This document shows, one piece after another, positions 41,866 to 52,051 of a stretch of DNA of 64,000 nt; position 1 is the stretch's first letter, and each line of letters opens with the position of its first letter. Below the pieces are notes generated by a model that had not been told where the DNA came from, ran no database searches, and saw nothing but the letters and a program-made list of their open reading frames with translations. The position numbers were made by a program, and so were the translations under genes. Source of the DNA: Effrenium voratum (lineage: Eukaryota; Sar; Dinophyceae; Suessiales; Symbiodiniaceae); the NCBI GenBank assembly GCA_963377175.1, contig CAUJNA010003090.1, positions 419,501-483,500 on the forward strand, read 5' to 3'.

Positions 41866-44015
41866 AACCGCTTGTGACGGGTTGTAGAGGGCCCCAAGTT
41901 GATAACGGGATGTGCCTCTGCCGGATCACTTTAGGGGATGCCGCCAAACTTTGTCAATTCATCTGGTGTCTTTCGTCGGGAACCCAGAAACAGAGGTTGC
42001 CACAGAAAGTCGCGAGCCAAAGCAGGTCAATATTCTGTCACCTATCAACTGAGCTCCCTTCCGGGCCTCATACACACCCATGAGGGGCGCTCTAGTCAAC
42101 CTGTATGCCCGTTAAAATACAAACAAACACACATATCAGCAAAGCCCCTTGGAAAATAAGCTCAGGTGATATCCCCAACAGCATGCGGTGCTCTTTCTAG
42201 TGCTCGAACCACCCCAGCCCTTGCAGAACCTTACCTCGGCGCCGCCCCGGACCACCCCGGAGCCAATCTGGGCTGAGACCCCAAAGCTTTCAGCTGTTGG
42301 GGGAAAAAACAACAACATATTTCCTGTAGTGATAGATTCCCTTTGAATCCAACAGGGGAAAACAACACATATTCTTCAGCAACTGAAAGCTGGCTAGAGT
42401 CTGAGTTGCTTTTGACCATCTCTGCGACCAATCCGACGGAATCCCCGTCTTTCTGTTTGGCCATGGGTCAAAAGCCAAATCGTACCCCCAGTGAACATCC
42501 CAATCCGCCCTAAAAATAGGTTCTAAAATGGGTGGTGAATTCACCTACCAACCAAAATGATACCAAACCGGTTTTGACCACCACAGCCATTTCGGGCCGT
42601 GCCTCGAGATCCAAAGGCGCGTAGACCTCCCCCACTGCCTTGACGCTCTCCAGGGTGCACAGCGTGGACTGCGCGGCTTCGCGACGGGGGGGGAGTGCGG
42701 GGGGGGCGGGGGGGGCAGGTTTCCGGACAAGACATGTGGCACAAAGATTCATGAATCATGTTCAGGGTGCTGATCATCTTTGTGGCTGGATGGCTCATTT
42801 GTTTTGTTTTGTACATATCTCAAATCTAGTCATCCGACCACACTAACATCCAAAAATGATGAAGGTCATTATCAATCTTTGGTGTGGTTGGATGACTATT
42901 TTAACATTTGACCAGGGCTGGGTCAAGCTCCGGGTTAACTGTGGTTTAAACACAGATCGTTGCAACACCCTCCCCTTTTGTTTTCCCAGGGGCCACGCTG
43001 CTTGTTCAATCCAACTTGCCCAAATATCGGGGAGCTCAAGCCGGACCAGGCAAAGGAATCTTAAGTTTCCTACCGTCTATTTCCTGAAAAGGGGGACCCA
43101 GAGCCAATCCCTTGGCCAACAAGGGTTCGACCCTCCTTCCCATTTCGACAACTGTCCTCCGAAACGCGGCGCTAAATACCCCCAAATGGGGCCCAGTGGG
43201 TCCGATCCTGGATCGACTGGTCTCTGTCCCATTTGTCAGGGGACGTCCTGATTGTAAGCGCTTGTTTCCTGACGAATAGAAATCAATAGTACGACCCCTT
43301 CGAACGCCAAGTGTTGGGGTGACCCTCTTTCAGAAGAGTCCAAACTTTTTGATGGCCGCCTTTCAGGTGGTCTTCCTGCAGTTCCCTCATTTCAGAGCTG
43401 CGGAATCTCGAGTGAAACAAAGAAGGCCCCGGTGCTGACAAATGCCCTCTGCCTGAGTAGGTGTGCTCACGGTTTGCAACTATGGACTGAAACTTAGAAT
43501 GAGTAACAGCACATTAAGTTTTTGCGTGGATGTTGGAATTTGCCCCGGCATTGTAACTTCAAGTCGCCCGGGCTGACCTCTGAATCGCCTCTTGAACCCT
43601 GGGCCCTTGTTGACCCAATCAAACCGGGCTGCCCAGTGACCCTGGTAGCAAAATATGGACCCCCTTCCTTTTCAGGGCTGACGTTTTTTCCTTAGGAACG
43701 CCCCCCAAAGCCGCCAGTGGTCGCTGGCGCCTTGGCGGAAAACTTGGCGCCCACCTCCGGCAGCTCGCAGTAGACCACCTGGCAGGTTGGTCGCCCCTGC
43801 TAAAAGTTTGACTTTTAGAGGTTTAATTGGAAAACCCATTAGTTGGCAAAAAGTTAAAGTCCTAACATCCAAGCAACATGCACCAAAGGTTGGTCGCCTG
43901 ACTTTTTGAGGGGATTCTGCTAAGGTGCACTCTTGGATTCTTTCTGGGGCCAACACATCCCAACCTGCCTGCCCGTCAAAAAAAAGGTTTAAGTGGTGGA
44001 AACGCCTGTGCGTAG
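41866..44015. other. gene-free stretch
   Basis: No recognisable gene. A strongly G-rich run lies at 42686-42716. A copy of the third minor family motif lies at 43799-43820. Confidence 0.4.
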
Positions 44016-44150
44016 TGGGTGTTGGTGGTTGTTTGGTTGACTGGTTGGTCGATCTAGTGGCTAGTTGCTTGCTCGGTCAATCGTTTGGTTGATGGGTAGA
44101 ATGGTCCGTGAACTGATTAGTTGGTAGGTTTAGTGGTTCATCGGTCCGCG
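44016..44150 (+). repeat. degenerate GGTTG-rich stretch
   Basis: About 135 bp of loosely repeated TTGGTTGA, GGTTGGTCGA and TTGGTAGG words. It may be a decayed relative of the GGTTTAGGGTTGG block. Confidence 0.4.
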
Positions 44151-44310
44151 GAGGTCGCTTCAATACAAAAAACCGATGCCGGAAATCCAAAACGCGAAGA
44201 CAAGCGTCCAAATAGAAGCAACTTCACAGGACAAAGGTGCCAGCAACCAAGCGGCCCCTTTTTCCAGCGAAGACACACCACGGGTCAATCAATATAGTGG
44301 GCCAAACCTA

Positions 44311-44414
44311 ACGCCCCCTTCAAAAAGAAAAGTTTTGCTGGTCAAATTGCAAAACCACAACAGTTGCACCGACCCCCTTCAAAAATATAGTTTTGCTGGC
44401 CAACTGGAAAAACA
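44311..44414. repeat. two-copy imperfect direct repeat
   Basis: CCCCCTTCAAAAA, then AGTTTTGCTGG and CAA..TG.AAAAAC, occurs at 44311-44354 and again at 44375-44414. Confidence 0.55.
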
Positions 44415-44895
44415 AACGCGGTAAGCCAAGTCTGGCAATTTCCATACGAACGCGGTACCGGGCCTCGCCCAACTGGCCCTGGGCAAAGTCTGAGATGCCC
44501 ATGGTCGCCGAGTCACCTCGAATCAATAGGAGACATCCGTGGCTTTAAACCCAAAATCGATGCCCTCCAGGTCAATACGGAACCCAAAAAACAAACCTTG
44601 GCAAAGGAACAGGTGAACGGGATGTTTGGGAACCACAAAAAAAACACCCTTGGCAGAGCCCCAAAAAGGGCCCCCCCCTTTTGGGGTGTACTTTTTTATC
44701 ACTTTGCAGGGAATTATCTGGGTATCACAGACTATGGCCCTGTATTCCCTGTTTCCATACCCATTGCTCCCTATAGTTTCCCCTCAAATATCACCCCAGC
44801 AGATTCAATTGTCATCCAGAAGGTTATGTTTCAACTGCCCAACAAGCCGAACTATGAAAATCCCTGAAAACTGCCTTGTAAAGATTCAATATATT
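44415..44895. other. gene-free stretch
   Basis: No gene seen. Confidence 0.35.
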
Positions 44896-44898
44896 ACG

Positions 44899-44900
44899 TG

Positions 44901-44940
<40 letters not shown>

Positions 44941-44986
44941 AAGAGAGGGAAAGAGGCAGAGAGAGAGAGAGAGAGACACACTGTAT
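44899..44986. repeat. compound (TA)n (GA)n microsatellite
   Basis: A (TA)n run at 44899-44924 passes into AG/GA dinucleotides at 44925-44977. Confidence 0.9.
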
Positions 44987-45780
44987 CACGTGGGGTGTCC
45001 TGTTTGATGGCATCGTAAGAGGTAGGCCATACATATTGTTTCTGCTCTCGGTTTTGAATATGTGTCAATGATGTTATGGTTGTCTATCAAAATAAATGGA
45101 TCAAGAACAAGGTTTGGTTCAAAGAGAAACTCAACCCAAAAAAGGAAAGGGACCCGAACTACACTGGGCAACTTGAGCGAGGGTTGCGGCTCGCGTTTCT
45201 CAAGCAACCCCTCACTATTTGTGGACGGAAGGGGGGGAGTCAAGCCGACCTTACCTGGAAGAATGCGCAACATTTCAACACACGCTGCTGAGAAACCTCC
45301 TTAATCCCGTAGCATGGTGATTTTGCACACAAACACGGCAAATCTGGCCCGAGCTGTATCACAATTCCTCAGCATGTGTTTGTTTGGGACAACTCCAGCA
45401 GTGCTTTCACGTGAATTCTAATGGATTCTGGGCCGCAAAATCAGGAGCTAGACTCAACAACCTTCATGGAGCCAGATTTGCAGAGTACGCTCCAAACAAT
45501 TTGTCGGCAGAAATGAGTGAGTGGTCAAGACTTATGTGAGTCATCATGGTTGCCTAGGGCCTAGGACGTTTTGTCATGGCTGTCTATTGATCGGTTCCCA
45601 ACTGTGACATGTTTGGATCTCCGTGGCTTTGGTGACAACCAACCCCTCCAGAGCCATGGTCTAAAAGCTCAGCTGCCCACCGTCGGCCTTGAACCTCAGT
45701 CAAGCGATTTATGGCAACCTCCAGTGACAGTGGCGGTGTCCATTTGGGTTTGTCTCAACAATGGGGGGAACCCCGAAAAT
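44987..45780. other. gene-free stretch
   Basis: No gene seen. Confidence 0.35.
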
Positions 45781-45903
45781 GAGTGGTTTTTCCTGTTGGC
45801 TTCCGTTTAAAACAATCCAAAAAGGGTACCCACGAAAAAGGCACTCCCATTTGGCTCCCCTTTAAAAACACAAAAAAGGGCGTACCCTCACAAGACACTC
45901 CCA
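45781..45903 (+). mobile_element. MITE-like family B, doubled copy
   Basis: Two right ends in a row: GGGTACCCACGAAAAAGGCAC and, 60 bp on, CGTACCCTCACAAGACACTC, each preceded by a CTTTAAAA phrase. It looks like two overlapping copies or an internal duplication. Confidence 0.4.
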
Positions 45904-47113
45904 GAATGAAGTCAAAATCAAAACCTGGTAACTAGCCTACCAAAAACCATGAGACGGGGCAGCTGCATCTATTAAGTCTGGGACTGAGTAATCATGAGTA
46001 ATCTTCACTTTCCCGCGTGTTGCGTGTCTTTCAGGACACCTTGTTTGTTTCAAGCCCTAAAGGGGGAATCCAAACCAGTGGCGGGTTATTCTGCGCGCTT
46101 GTCCAACTGGTTCTATATGCAGCAAATGATCGCTCACCGGCTAACTTGCAAACCCGCCGGACTCCAAGTCCCATGAATGTGCCATGTAAGCTCCATCGGC
46201 CGTTTTCATGGTAAGGTTGGGACACCTTGCGTGGAATCAAGGGGGCCTGAAAAGGAGTACATGCCCTTTGATTAGTTGAGTTACCATCTCCTCCTTGAGG
46301 AACACCCAGACCGCAAGAAGGGATGGCAAGACATCTTCGATGTTGAGTCAACGAGACCTCTCAGTCGGGCACTCAGAATTGGAAACTGGGGCCATTGGTA
46401 ATTTTCACATAAGATGCGGACGATAAATATCGAAGCCAAGGATCCGATCAAACAAACAGTACAGGAAATGCGTGCAAACCGGTTGAGGTGTTTTGTTTAC
46501 TAGTCCCGGCTTTTTCCTAGCCCCGGCTCAGTACAAGGCCTCCTACACTTGCCTTGGGAGCAATTGGCGGTATTCTCTGCGGGCCTGGTTGGCCAGGCTA
46601 GGGGGTTGTTTGGCGGGCTGCCTATTGCCTTGATTCGGCGCAGTTTAGAGTTGCTCGGGGCTGGTCTCGGATGAGTGCAGGCCTTGGGTTTGTTGGGAGC
46701 CATCCTCTCTCCTTTGGGAAAGTCTGGGTTGATCTTTCCACCAACCAAGGCCGAGGTCGCGCCTCAACATGCTACTGAAGGCTCCCGAATCCATGCTCTT
46801 GACACAGTCCCGGCAACCTGCAATGGCTGCTTTTTGCGCGCGCGGGGCAACACGCAATTGTTGGAGGTTGCCAGCCTTCTTCAGGAATGTCTTGAAAGAA
46901 GCATCCTTGAAAATGGGTGAAGTGCGGACGAGTGACCACGCGCCAAAAGCATCCCAGCCCCTTACCTCTAACCTCCGAAACCCCGATAATGTTTGATCCG
47001 AAACGCTTGTACTTTGCCGCCTTTGTGCAAAGAAGACCAGTAGAGGGGTCGCCGAAATGTTCTGCCACGATGATGAAGGACAACGGTCTCAGAGTAGCAC
47101 TATGTAGCATTAG
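45904..47113. other. gene-free stretch
   Basis: No recognisable gene. Confidence 0.35.
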
Positions 47114-47221
47114 TGCACTTCCTGAGTGGATTGCACAGCAAAGGTCTGAACATTTGAAATTCCACTAACATGGTCCAAACCCAAAAAGGACAAAGTCCGA
47201 AACGGAACTCCGGGAGTGAGT
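47114..47221 (+). mobile_element. MITE-like family A copy
   Basis: Left end GCACTTCCTGAGTGGATTG, middle CCACTAACATGGTCCAAAC, right end AACGGAACTCCGGGAGTGAG. Confidence 0.6.
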
Positions 47222-48058
47222 TAGAAGCCTCAAAACGGTCGAACAACATCCTGGAACCAAGGGACTGGCTTACACGGTGTTCAGGAGAAAGTGAACGTCG
47301 CAGTGAGGCGCAGGTTGACTTGAAGTAACTAGATAGCAACCCAGGCTTGCAAGCTATTTATGTGACTCATTGACTCATGTCCCGGGAGAACTGATTTTTA
47401 GCCAATCTATAGCGACCCGCCCCAAAAGCCCGCGCGACTCTCCAGGATGCCCCGCCACTCGTGTGTCGGGGCGAACCTGCGGCAACAGTTGCCAACAGCC
47501 ACCGTGCCTTGAGTCTCTCGGTGTGTTGCCTGAAAAGTTGAGCCGCCAGGTCCTACTTAAATCCAGGGTCTGCATTAACTAATGTCGGACTCTGTTTAGT
47601 GTGAGCCCCCCCCCCCTGGAACAGTGGAACCAGTCGGCGGGACTCTCTTTAGGGAGATCCTGGGGGTCCGGGAGGGGCAGTACTTACTTTAGTACAAGTA
47701 GTACCGCGCAAGGCGGTGGCGGAAGTTTCTAAAAAAGAACCACTATAGGAGGCTTGAACAACCAGGGCAAACATGTTTGGGGCCAAATTGAAAACCAATC
47801 ATGTTTTGTTTGTGACGAACATGGCCAAACGGTCACAAAAGAAATCAACAGGTCATGTCTTCACAGGCAACTATTCCACCGCTCGGACAAAAACTGGAAA
47901 GAAAACCTGGCTGACAGGGAGCCTGCCTGACCGCAAATGTTTGACAAGTCTTAAGCCTCCATCATTTACCCTTTGTTACCATCCGCCCGCCCGTTGTCCC
48001 ACCGGCTCTTTTTCCTTTTTATGCGGGCAGATTCACTTTGTCTCTGTTCAAGGCAGCA
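47222..48058. other. gene-free stretch
   Basis: No gene seen. CAGTACTTACTTTAGTA at about 47679-47695 matches part of the 62-bp unit of the array at 51153. Confidence 0.4.
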
Positions 48059-48142
48059 CGGTCAGAAAAGACGCATGCTGCCAGGCAAGGCACACTGCAA
48101 GGCACACGGCCTGGCAAGCGCCGGGCGGTCAGAAAAGACGCA
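48059..48142. repeat. two copies of the 16-bp motif CGGTCAGAAAAGACGC
   Basis: The motif occurs at 48059-48074 and 48126-48141, downstream of the modular gene, and again at 49788-49803 just upstream of its ATG. On the minus strand it reads GCGTCTTTTCTGACCG, and related sequence sits at module joints inside the gene (near 49010 and 49527). Confidence 0.65.
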
Positions 48143-48164
48143 CCCTGGCGCATCTCAAGCGCAT

Positions 48165-49061
48165 TCAGCGCTGTCTTGTCAAGCGTTCAAGGTCATCGTG
48201 CACCTCTTGCGCCGCGGTGCGAAGCTGGAGACACTCGTCAATGTCATTTTGCTCGAAGTGTTTTTTGGCGTGCAGCGGAGTAAAGGCAACCAAGCCGGGT
48301 ATGTCTTGGCCTTCGTTGCTGTGAAACTCAGGGAGCCAGCGGGGAAGGCCTATGAGCATCACGCGGTCATCGCCGTCTGCTGCTCTTTCGTCCGCACGGG
48401 CCACAAAGCCTAACTCCTGCAAAAGCGTGCGAAGATACTGGCTGGCCCGCTGGTCTCGCGCGCGCGGGTCAGCCCCTTTGCTTCCGATCTCCGTGTACCT
48501 CAAGTATCGCTGCGCGTTCAGAGTGGCCATGATGCCGTGTTTTTTGTTGAAGCCATGCCAGTGTGGGCACACGGTGCCAAAGCCCATAAGCTGCTTGTGC
48601 CTGCGACATCTTCCAAGAGGGCATGTGTCGTGCACCAAGTAGTGCTCGATGTCCCCCGCATCGTTTAAGTATCCAATGGGGCGATACTTTTCACCCCACA
48701 TGGTGCAGCAAACGGGTCGCACCACAGAGCGGGCAGCGTGGTGCCTCTTGCGGTAGTTATGCGCCACCCAGCCGGCATCGGCATCGCCAGGACGCGTGCG
48801 CTGCGCTCTGATGCCGCAGCCTAAAAGAAAGTCATACAAGGCAACATCCCAAGCCTCCTGGCGCGCCAAGTGCACGGAAGCACACATGCCCAGCATGAGC
48901 TCCACGTGTGCTCGCAAGTGTGGATGCATCACACTGTCGGGCCTCAGCGTGGCCATGATTTCAGCTCCCAAAGCTTGCAAGTGGATTTGCGCTCCAAGGG
49001 CTGAGACAGGGGCAGAAAAGCCGCCTGCGTGGCTCCAACTTGGACTTGTCACAAAGCACAA
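48165..49061 (-). CDS. C-terminal part of a modular protein, unrecognised
   Basis: An open frame of 298 codons that has no proper start (a TTG, with an in-frame TAG shortly before). It overlaps the upstream ORF in another frame. Useful protein sequence seems to begin at AGGFSAPVSALG, where the upstream ORF's frame becomes Arg- and Cys-rich, so I read this as the continuation of that gene after a frameshift or an unseen small intron. The middle holds a Cys/His-rich segment (CCTMWGEKYRP, then HDTCPLGRCRRHK, VCPHWHGF) that could bind zinc. The C terminus is acidic and helical. I do not recognise the family. Dinoflagellate-specific is a guess from context. No nearby partner genes. Confidence 0.55.
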   Translation of the reverse strand: MCFVTSPSWSHAGGFSAPVSALGAQIHLQALGAEIMATLRPDSVMHPHLRAHVELMLGMCASVHLARQEAWDVALYDFLLGCGIRAQRTRPGDADAGWVAHNYRKRHHAARSVVRPVCCTMWGEKYRPIGYLNDAGDIEHYLVHDTCPLGRCRRHKQLMGFGTVCPHWHGFNKKHGIMATLNAQRYLRYTEIGSKGADPRARDQRASQYLRTLLQELGFVARADERAADGDDRVMLIGLPRWLPEFHSNEGQDIPGLVAFTPLHAKKHFEQNDIDECLQLRTAAQEVHDDLERLTRQR

Positions 49062-49776
49062 ACTCCCAGTCTTCTAAATGCTCTTTCTGGTCGGCATTCA
49101 ACAATGCCACGTGCCTGTCGAAGAAATTCTTAGCTTGCTTCCAACGTGTGTCGGAATTCGCGCGGTTGCTGCTGACAACAGCTGACAAGCTTTGCTTCTG
49201 TAGCTGAGCAATTTCAACAGCATTCTGAGCGAAGAAGGCTTGCACTTCGACAAAGGCAGGAGCACGACGCGATGCTGCAGCTTCTTTTGCCGCAGCACTC
49301 ACTTGACACAACTCAGCTTCCTTTGCAAGCAAAAAATCCTTTTCCGCAGACGCCAAGCGGTCGCTATAGCGCAGCAGGAAAACACGGCAAAAGCTCGACA
49401 TTTGAAATTCCTGCATGTGTCGACTCTGCAAAGCTGCCAGCAAGCTTGGCTTGCTTGAGTATCTTATCGCCTCTGCCGTCTCTGTCAAAAATGCCTCCAC
49501 GCGGCAAAAACAGCATTGAAGGCCGGCCAGAAAAGGCGCAGCCTCCAACGTGGACTTGTCACAAAGCACAAACTCCCAGTCTTCCAAAATCTGCTGCTGA
49601 GCTGGCTCCAAGCTTGAAAGTTTTCGTCTGCAGAAATTTCTGGCTCGCTCCCACTCTGGTACCTGACTGCGCCGCTTGCTGTTGAGCAAAGCTGTAAGCG
49701 TCGGCTTCTTCATTTGCACAAGCTCCTGCGAGTAGGCTGCCAAAAACGCCACCGTCTTATCAAATGCGTCTGCCAT
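48961..49776 (-). CDS. N-terminal part of a modular protein with internal repeats
   Basis: The ATG at 49776 gives about 271 residues. The frame is open a further 48 bases upstream without ATG. Three modules repeat. Each begins with a helix such as FLAAYSQELVQMKKPTLTAL, carries W.(R/Q)A(R/K)NF..R (weak in module 2), and modules 1 and 3 end LEDWEFVLCDKS(T/K)LE. Module 2 is diverged. The last module is followed by a frame change: its expected A(A/G).F.A sequence continues in the frame of the overlapping downstream ORF. No catalytic motif is seen. The modules look like helical repeats for binding. It may be a decayed gene, or an intron with a non-canonical border lies near 49010-49040. Confidence 0.55.
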   Translation of the reverse strand: MADAFDKTVAFLAAYSQELVQMKKPTLTALLNSKRRSQVPEWERARNFCRRKLSSLEPAQQQILEDWEFVLCDKSTLEAAPFLAGLQCCFCRVEAFLTETAEAIRYSSKPSLLAALQSRHMQEFQMSSFCRVFLLRYSDRLASAEKDFLLAKEAELCQVSAAAKEAAASRRAPAFVEVQAFFAQNAVEIAQLQKQSLSAVVSSNRANSDTRWKQAKNFFDRHVALLNADQKEHLEDWEFVLCDKSKLEPRRRLFCPCLSPWSANPLASFGS

Positions 49777-49824
49777 GGCGTCCGGAGCGGTCAGAAAAGA
49801 CGCGCTCCACCGTGCGGGATACAC

Positions 49825-49975
49825 AAGGAAACGATGTCACTGGCATGTGTCTGTGGAAGTATATGCGTTCTGTGGGAACACAAACTAAAAAAAAAACATC
49901 AAGAGGTTGTCCGCCTGAGCGTGATGCTGGTAGGTCGGCTGGTGACAAACAACAAACTAGAACATTAACATGTTC
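49825..49975. other. upstream region of the modular gene
   Basis: About 150 bp without a feature apart from a 10-base A run at 49888-49897. Confidence 0.35.
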
Positions 49976-49984
49976 TCGGCCTGT

Positions 49985-50150
49985 GTGTGGTGCTGGTGGG
50001 AGTGCTGGTGAAAGTGTAGTGGTGGTAGTGGTGGTGGTGATGTGAGTTGCCGCTCCGCGATTGAAGCCGGGACATGAACAAACATGAACAGTGGTGGTGG
50101 TGATGCTAGTGATGCTGGTGACGAAAACCGGGACATTGAACAAACATGAC
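49985..50150. repeat. GGT-rich microsatellite with a flanking 20-bp duplication
   Basis: Runs of GGTGGT and GGTGAT (49985-50042 and 50091-50121). The phrase CCGGGACATGAACAAACATGA at about 50069 recurs with one added T at about 50130. Confidence 0.7.
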
Positions 50151-50209
50151 ATACGCGGAGCAACTGACAAGACAGAGCCGAAACGCCACACGGTCACAGC
50201 GACATTACC

Positions 50210-50352
50210 TCCCTATCTATCTATCTATCTGTCTATCTACCTATCTATCTGCCTGTCTACCTCTCTATCTATCTGTCTACTTGTCTCTCTATCTTTCCAG
50301 CTTTCTATCTATCTATCTATCTATCTATCTGTCTGTCTGTCTATCTATCTAG
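50210..50352. repeat. (TATC)n/(TGTC)n microsatellite
   Basis: A tetranucleotide array of CTAT, CTGT and CTAC units over about 140 bp. Open frames here are Leu/Ser/Tyr-rich artefacts. Confidence 0.9.
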
Positions 50353-50384
50353 AGCGCGACTAACTCAACAGGGCAGCGTAGGAT

Positions 50385-50663
50385 GCCTTGCGCGTTGCCA
50401 TTCCAATGCGTTTTACCACTGCCAAGCTGCATTCCATCTTAGAAATGCGCACCGCGCGCAAGCGCCACGCATTTTTTCCAAATTGGATGAAAGCCTTGCG
50501 CGTTGCCATTCCAATGTGTTTTACCACTGTCAAGCTACATTGCATCTTAAAAACGCGCACCGCGCGCAGGCGCCACGCATTTTTCCAAGTTAGATAAAAG
50601 CCTTGCGCGTTGCCATTCCAATGCGTTTTACCGCTGTCAAGCTACATTGCATCTTAAAAACGC
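50385..50663. repeat. 108-bp tandem repeat, nearly three copies
   Basis: Units start at 50385, 50493 and 50600 with GCCTTGCGCGTTGCCATTCC. Each carries GCGCACCGCGCGCA(A/G)GC. The third copy passes into the 94-bp array at that GC-rich box. Confidence 0.85.
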
Positions 50664-50882
50664 GCACCGCGCGCAGGCCGCGTGCGATTTTTGAAAGTTG
50701 GAGCTTCCAAAAGTAGCCCGACCCTCTCAGGTTTTTACGATTTTGACTTCCAAATGTGCACCGCGCGCAGGCCGCGTGCGATTTTTGAAAGTTGGAGCTT
50801 CCAAAAGTAGCCCGAGCATGTAGTGTTTTTACGATTTTGACTTCCAAATGTGCACCGCGCGCAGGCCGCGTGCGATTTTTTG
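50664..50882. repeat. 94-bp tandem repeat sharing a GC-rich box with its neighbour
   Basis: Units start at 50664, 50758 and 50852 with GCACCGCGCGCAGGCCGCGT, followed by GCGATTTTTGAAAGTTGGAG. The shared CACCGCGCGCAGGC box suggests that the two arrays recombined there. A minus-strand frame across both arrays gives a repeating peptide, which I take as a by-product. Confidence 0.85.
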
Positions 50883-51000
50883 CCAGCAATTCCGACCAAA
50901 GGCTCCGCACCCGCCGCTTTACCGAAGTAACTTCTGGGCCGTCTGGAGGCTCAAAACATTGAAAAATACAGCATTTCGCGACCTTTCTAACATTTCGCAC

Positions 51001-51085
51001 ACCATGCTTCATCTTTCTTCATCGCTTCTTCATCTTTCTTCATCGCTTCTTCATCTCTTCTTCTCTCTCTCTCTCTCTATCTCTC
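51001..51085. repeat. pyrimidine-rich tract (CTTCATCTTT)n and (CT)n
   Basis: CATCTTTCTTCATCGCTTCTT units followed by a CT run with a few A bases, about 85 bp. Confidence 0.85.
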
Positions 51086-51152
51086 GCTCTGCACTGCTCT
51101 GCTTGAGTTGTCGATATTGTCGGAAGTTAGACTTCTAAACTTCCTTCGATTA

Positions 51153-51622
51153 CCAATTCTACTTTAGTATTGCCAAGGCGGACTCTCAGATCCCCAGTAC
51201 TTACTTTAGTATTACCAATTCTACTTTAGTATTGCCAAGGCGGACTCTCAGATCCCCAGTACTTACTTTAGTATTGCCAATTCTACTTTAGTATTGCCAA
51301 GGCTGACTCTCAGATCCCCAGTACTTACTTTAGTATTGCCAATTCTACTTTACTATTGCCAAGGCGGACTCTCAGATCCCCAGTACTTACTTTAGTATTG
51401 CCAATTCTACTTTAGTATTGCCAAGGCTGACTCTCAGATCCCCAGTACTTACTTTAGTATTGCCAATTCTACTTTACTATTGCCAAGGCTGACTCTCAGA
51501 TCCCCAGTACTTACTTTAGCATTGCCAGCATTGCCAGTTCTACTTTAGTATTGCCAAGGCTGACTCTCAGATCCCCAGTACTTTCTTTAGTATTGCCAAT
51601 TCTACTTTAGTATTGCCAAGGG
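51153..51622. repeat. 62-bp tandem array, about 7.5 copies
   Basis: Units start at 51153, 51215, 51277, 51339, 51401 and 51463, each CCAATTCTACTTTAGTATTG, then CCAAGGC(G/T)GACTCTCAG and CCCCAGTACTTACTTTAG. Near 51520 one unit is altered by GCCAGCATT duplications. Copies are very alike, so the array is young or homogenised. Confidence 0.92.
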
Positions 51623-51630
51623 TCGTTTCT

Positions 51631-51791
51631 TCAGCAACCCCCGAAACCAGTTGGACACTAAAGAGGACACCAAAACAGTCGCATTAAAGAGGATCTGGGC
51701 CTCTTGTGGGCACCCCCCTTTGTGTGACTGTTTGCCCACACTTTTTTGTAAAGAAGTTATCTTAAATTTGATGGTTTGGGAACAACTTGCA
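51631..51791. repeat. first copy of a 160-bp direct duplication
   Basis: Begins TCAGCAACCCCCGAAACCAG and ends TTATCTTAAATTTGATGG and a few bases more. It differs from the second copy at only a handful of sites. Confidence 0.85.
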
Positions 51792-51895
51792 AAATCGATT
51801 TCCTAGATCTCAGGCCTTTCACCTTTGAGCTGGGGAGAGCTTAGGATGAGTCCCCTTCTTTAAAAGTAAAAGGCTGAGGCTTTGGTTTTCAGTTT

Positions 51896-52051
51896 TCAGC
51901 AACCCCGAAACCACTGGACACTAAAGAGGACACCAAAACAGTCGCATTAAAGAGGATCTGGGCCTCTTGTGGGCACCCTCCTTTGTGTGACTGTTTGCCC
52001 GCACTTTTTTGTAAAGAAGTTATCTTAAATTTGGTGGTTTGGGGACCACTT
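51896..52051. repeat. second copy of a 160-bp direct duplication
   Basis: Starts 265 bp after the first copy. The 104 bp between them (51792-51895) has no counterpart beyond 52051 that I could see. Confidence 0.85.

Noticed and set aside
43120..43140. GGGTTCGACCC-like B box of a plus-strand tRNA gene
   Set aside because: No A box or cloverleaf pairing upstream.
50360..51012. Minus-strand frame with a repeating KRIGMATRKA-like peptide
   Set aside because: Follows the 108-bp and 94-bp tandem units. A unit length of 108 keeps the frame by chance, and the switch to 94 does not. No start or domain.
51153..51622. CRISPR array
   Set aside because: The 62-bp units are contiguous without unique spacers. 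It is an ordinary tandem repeat in what looks like a eukaryotic genome.
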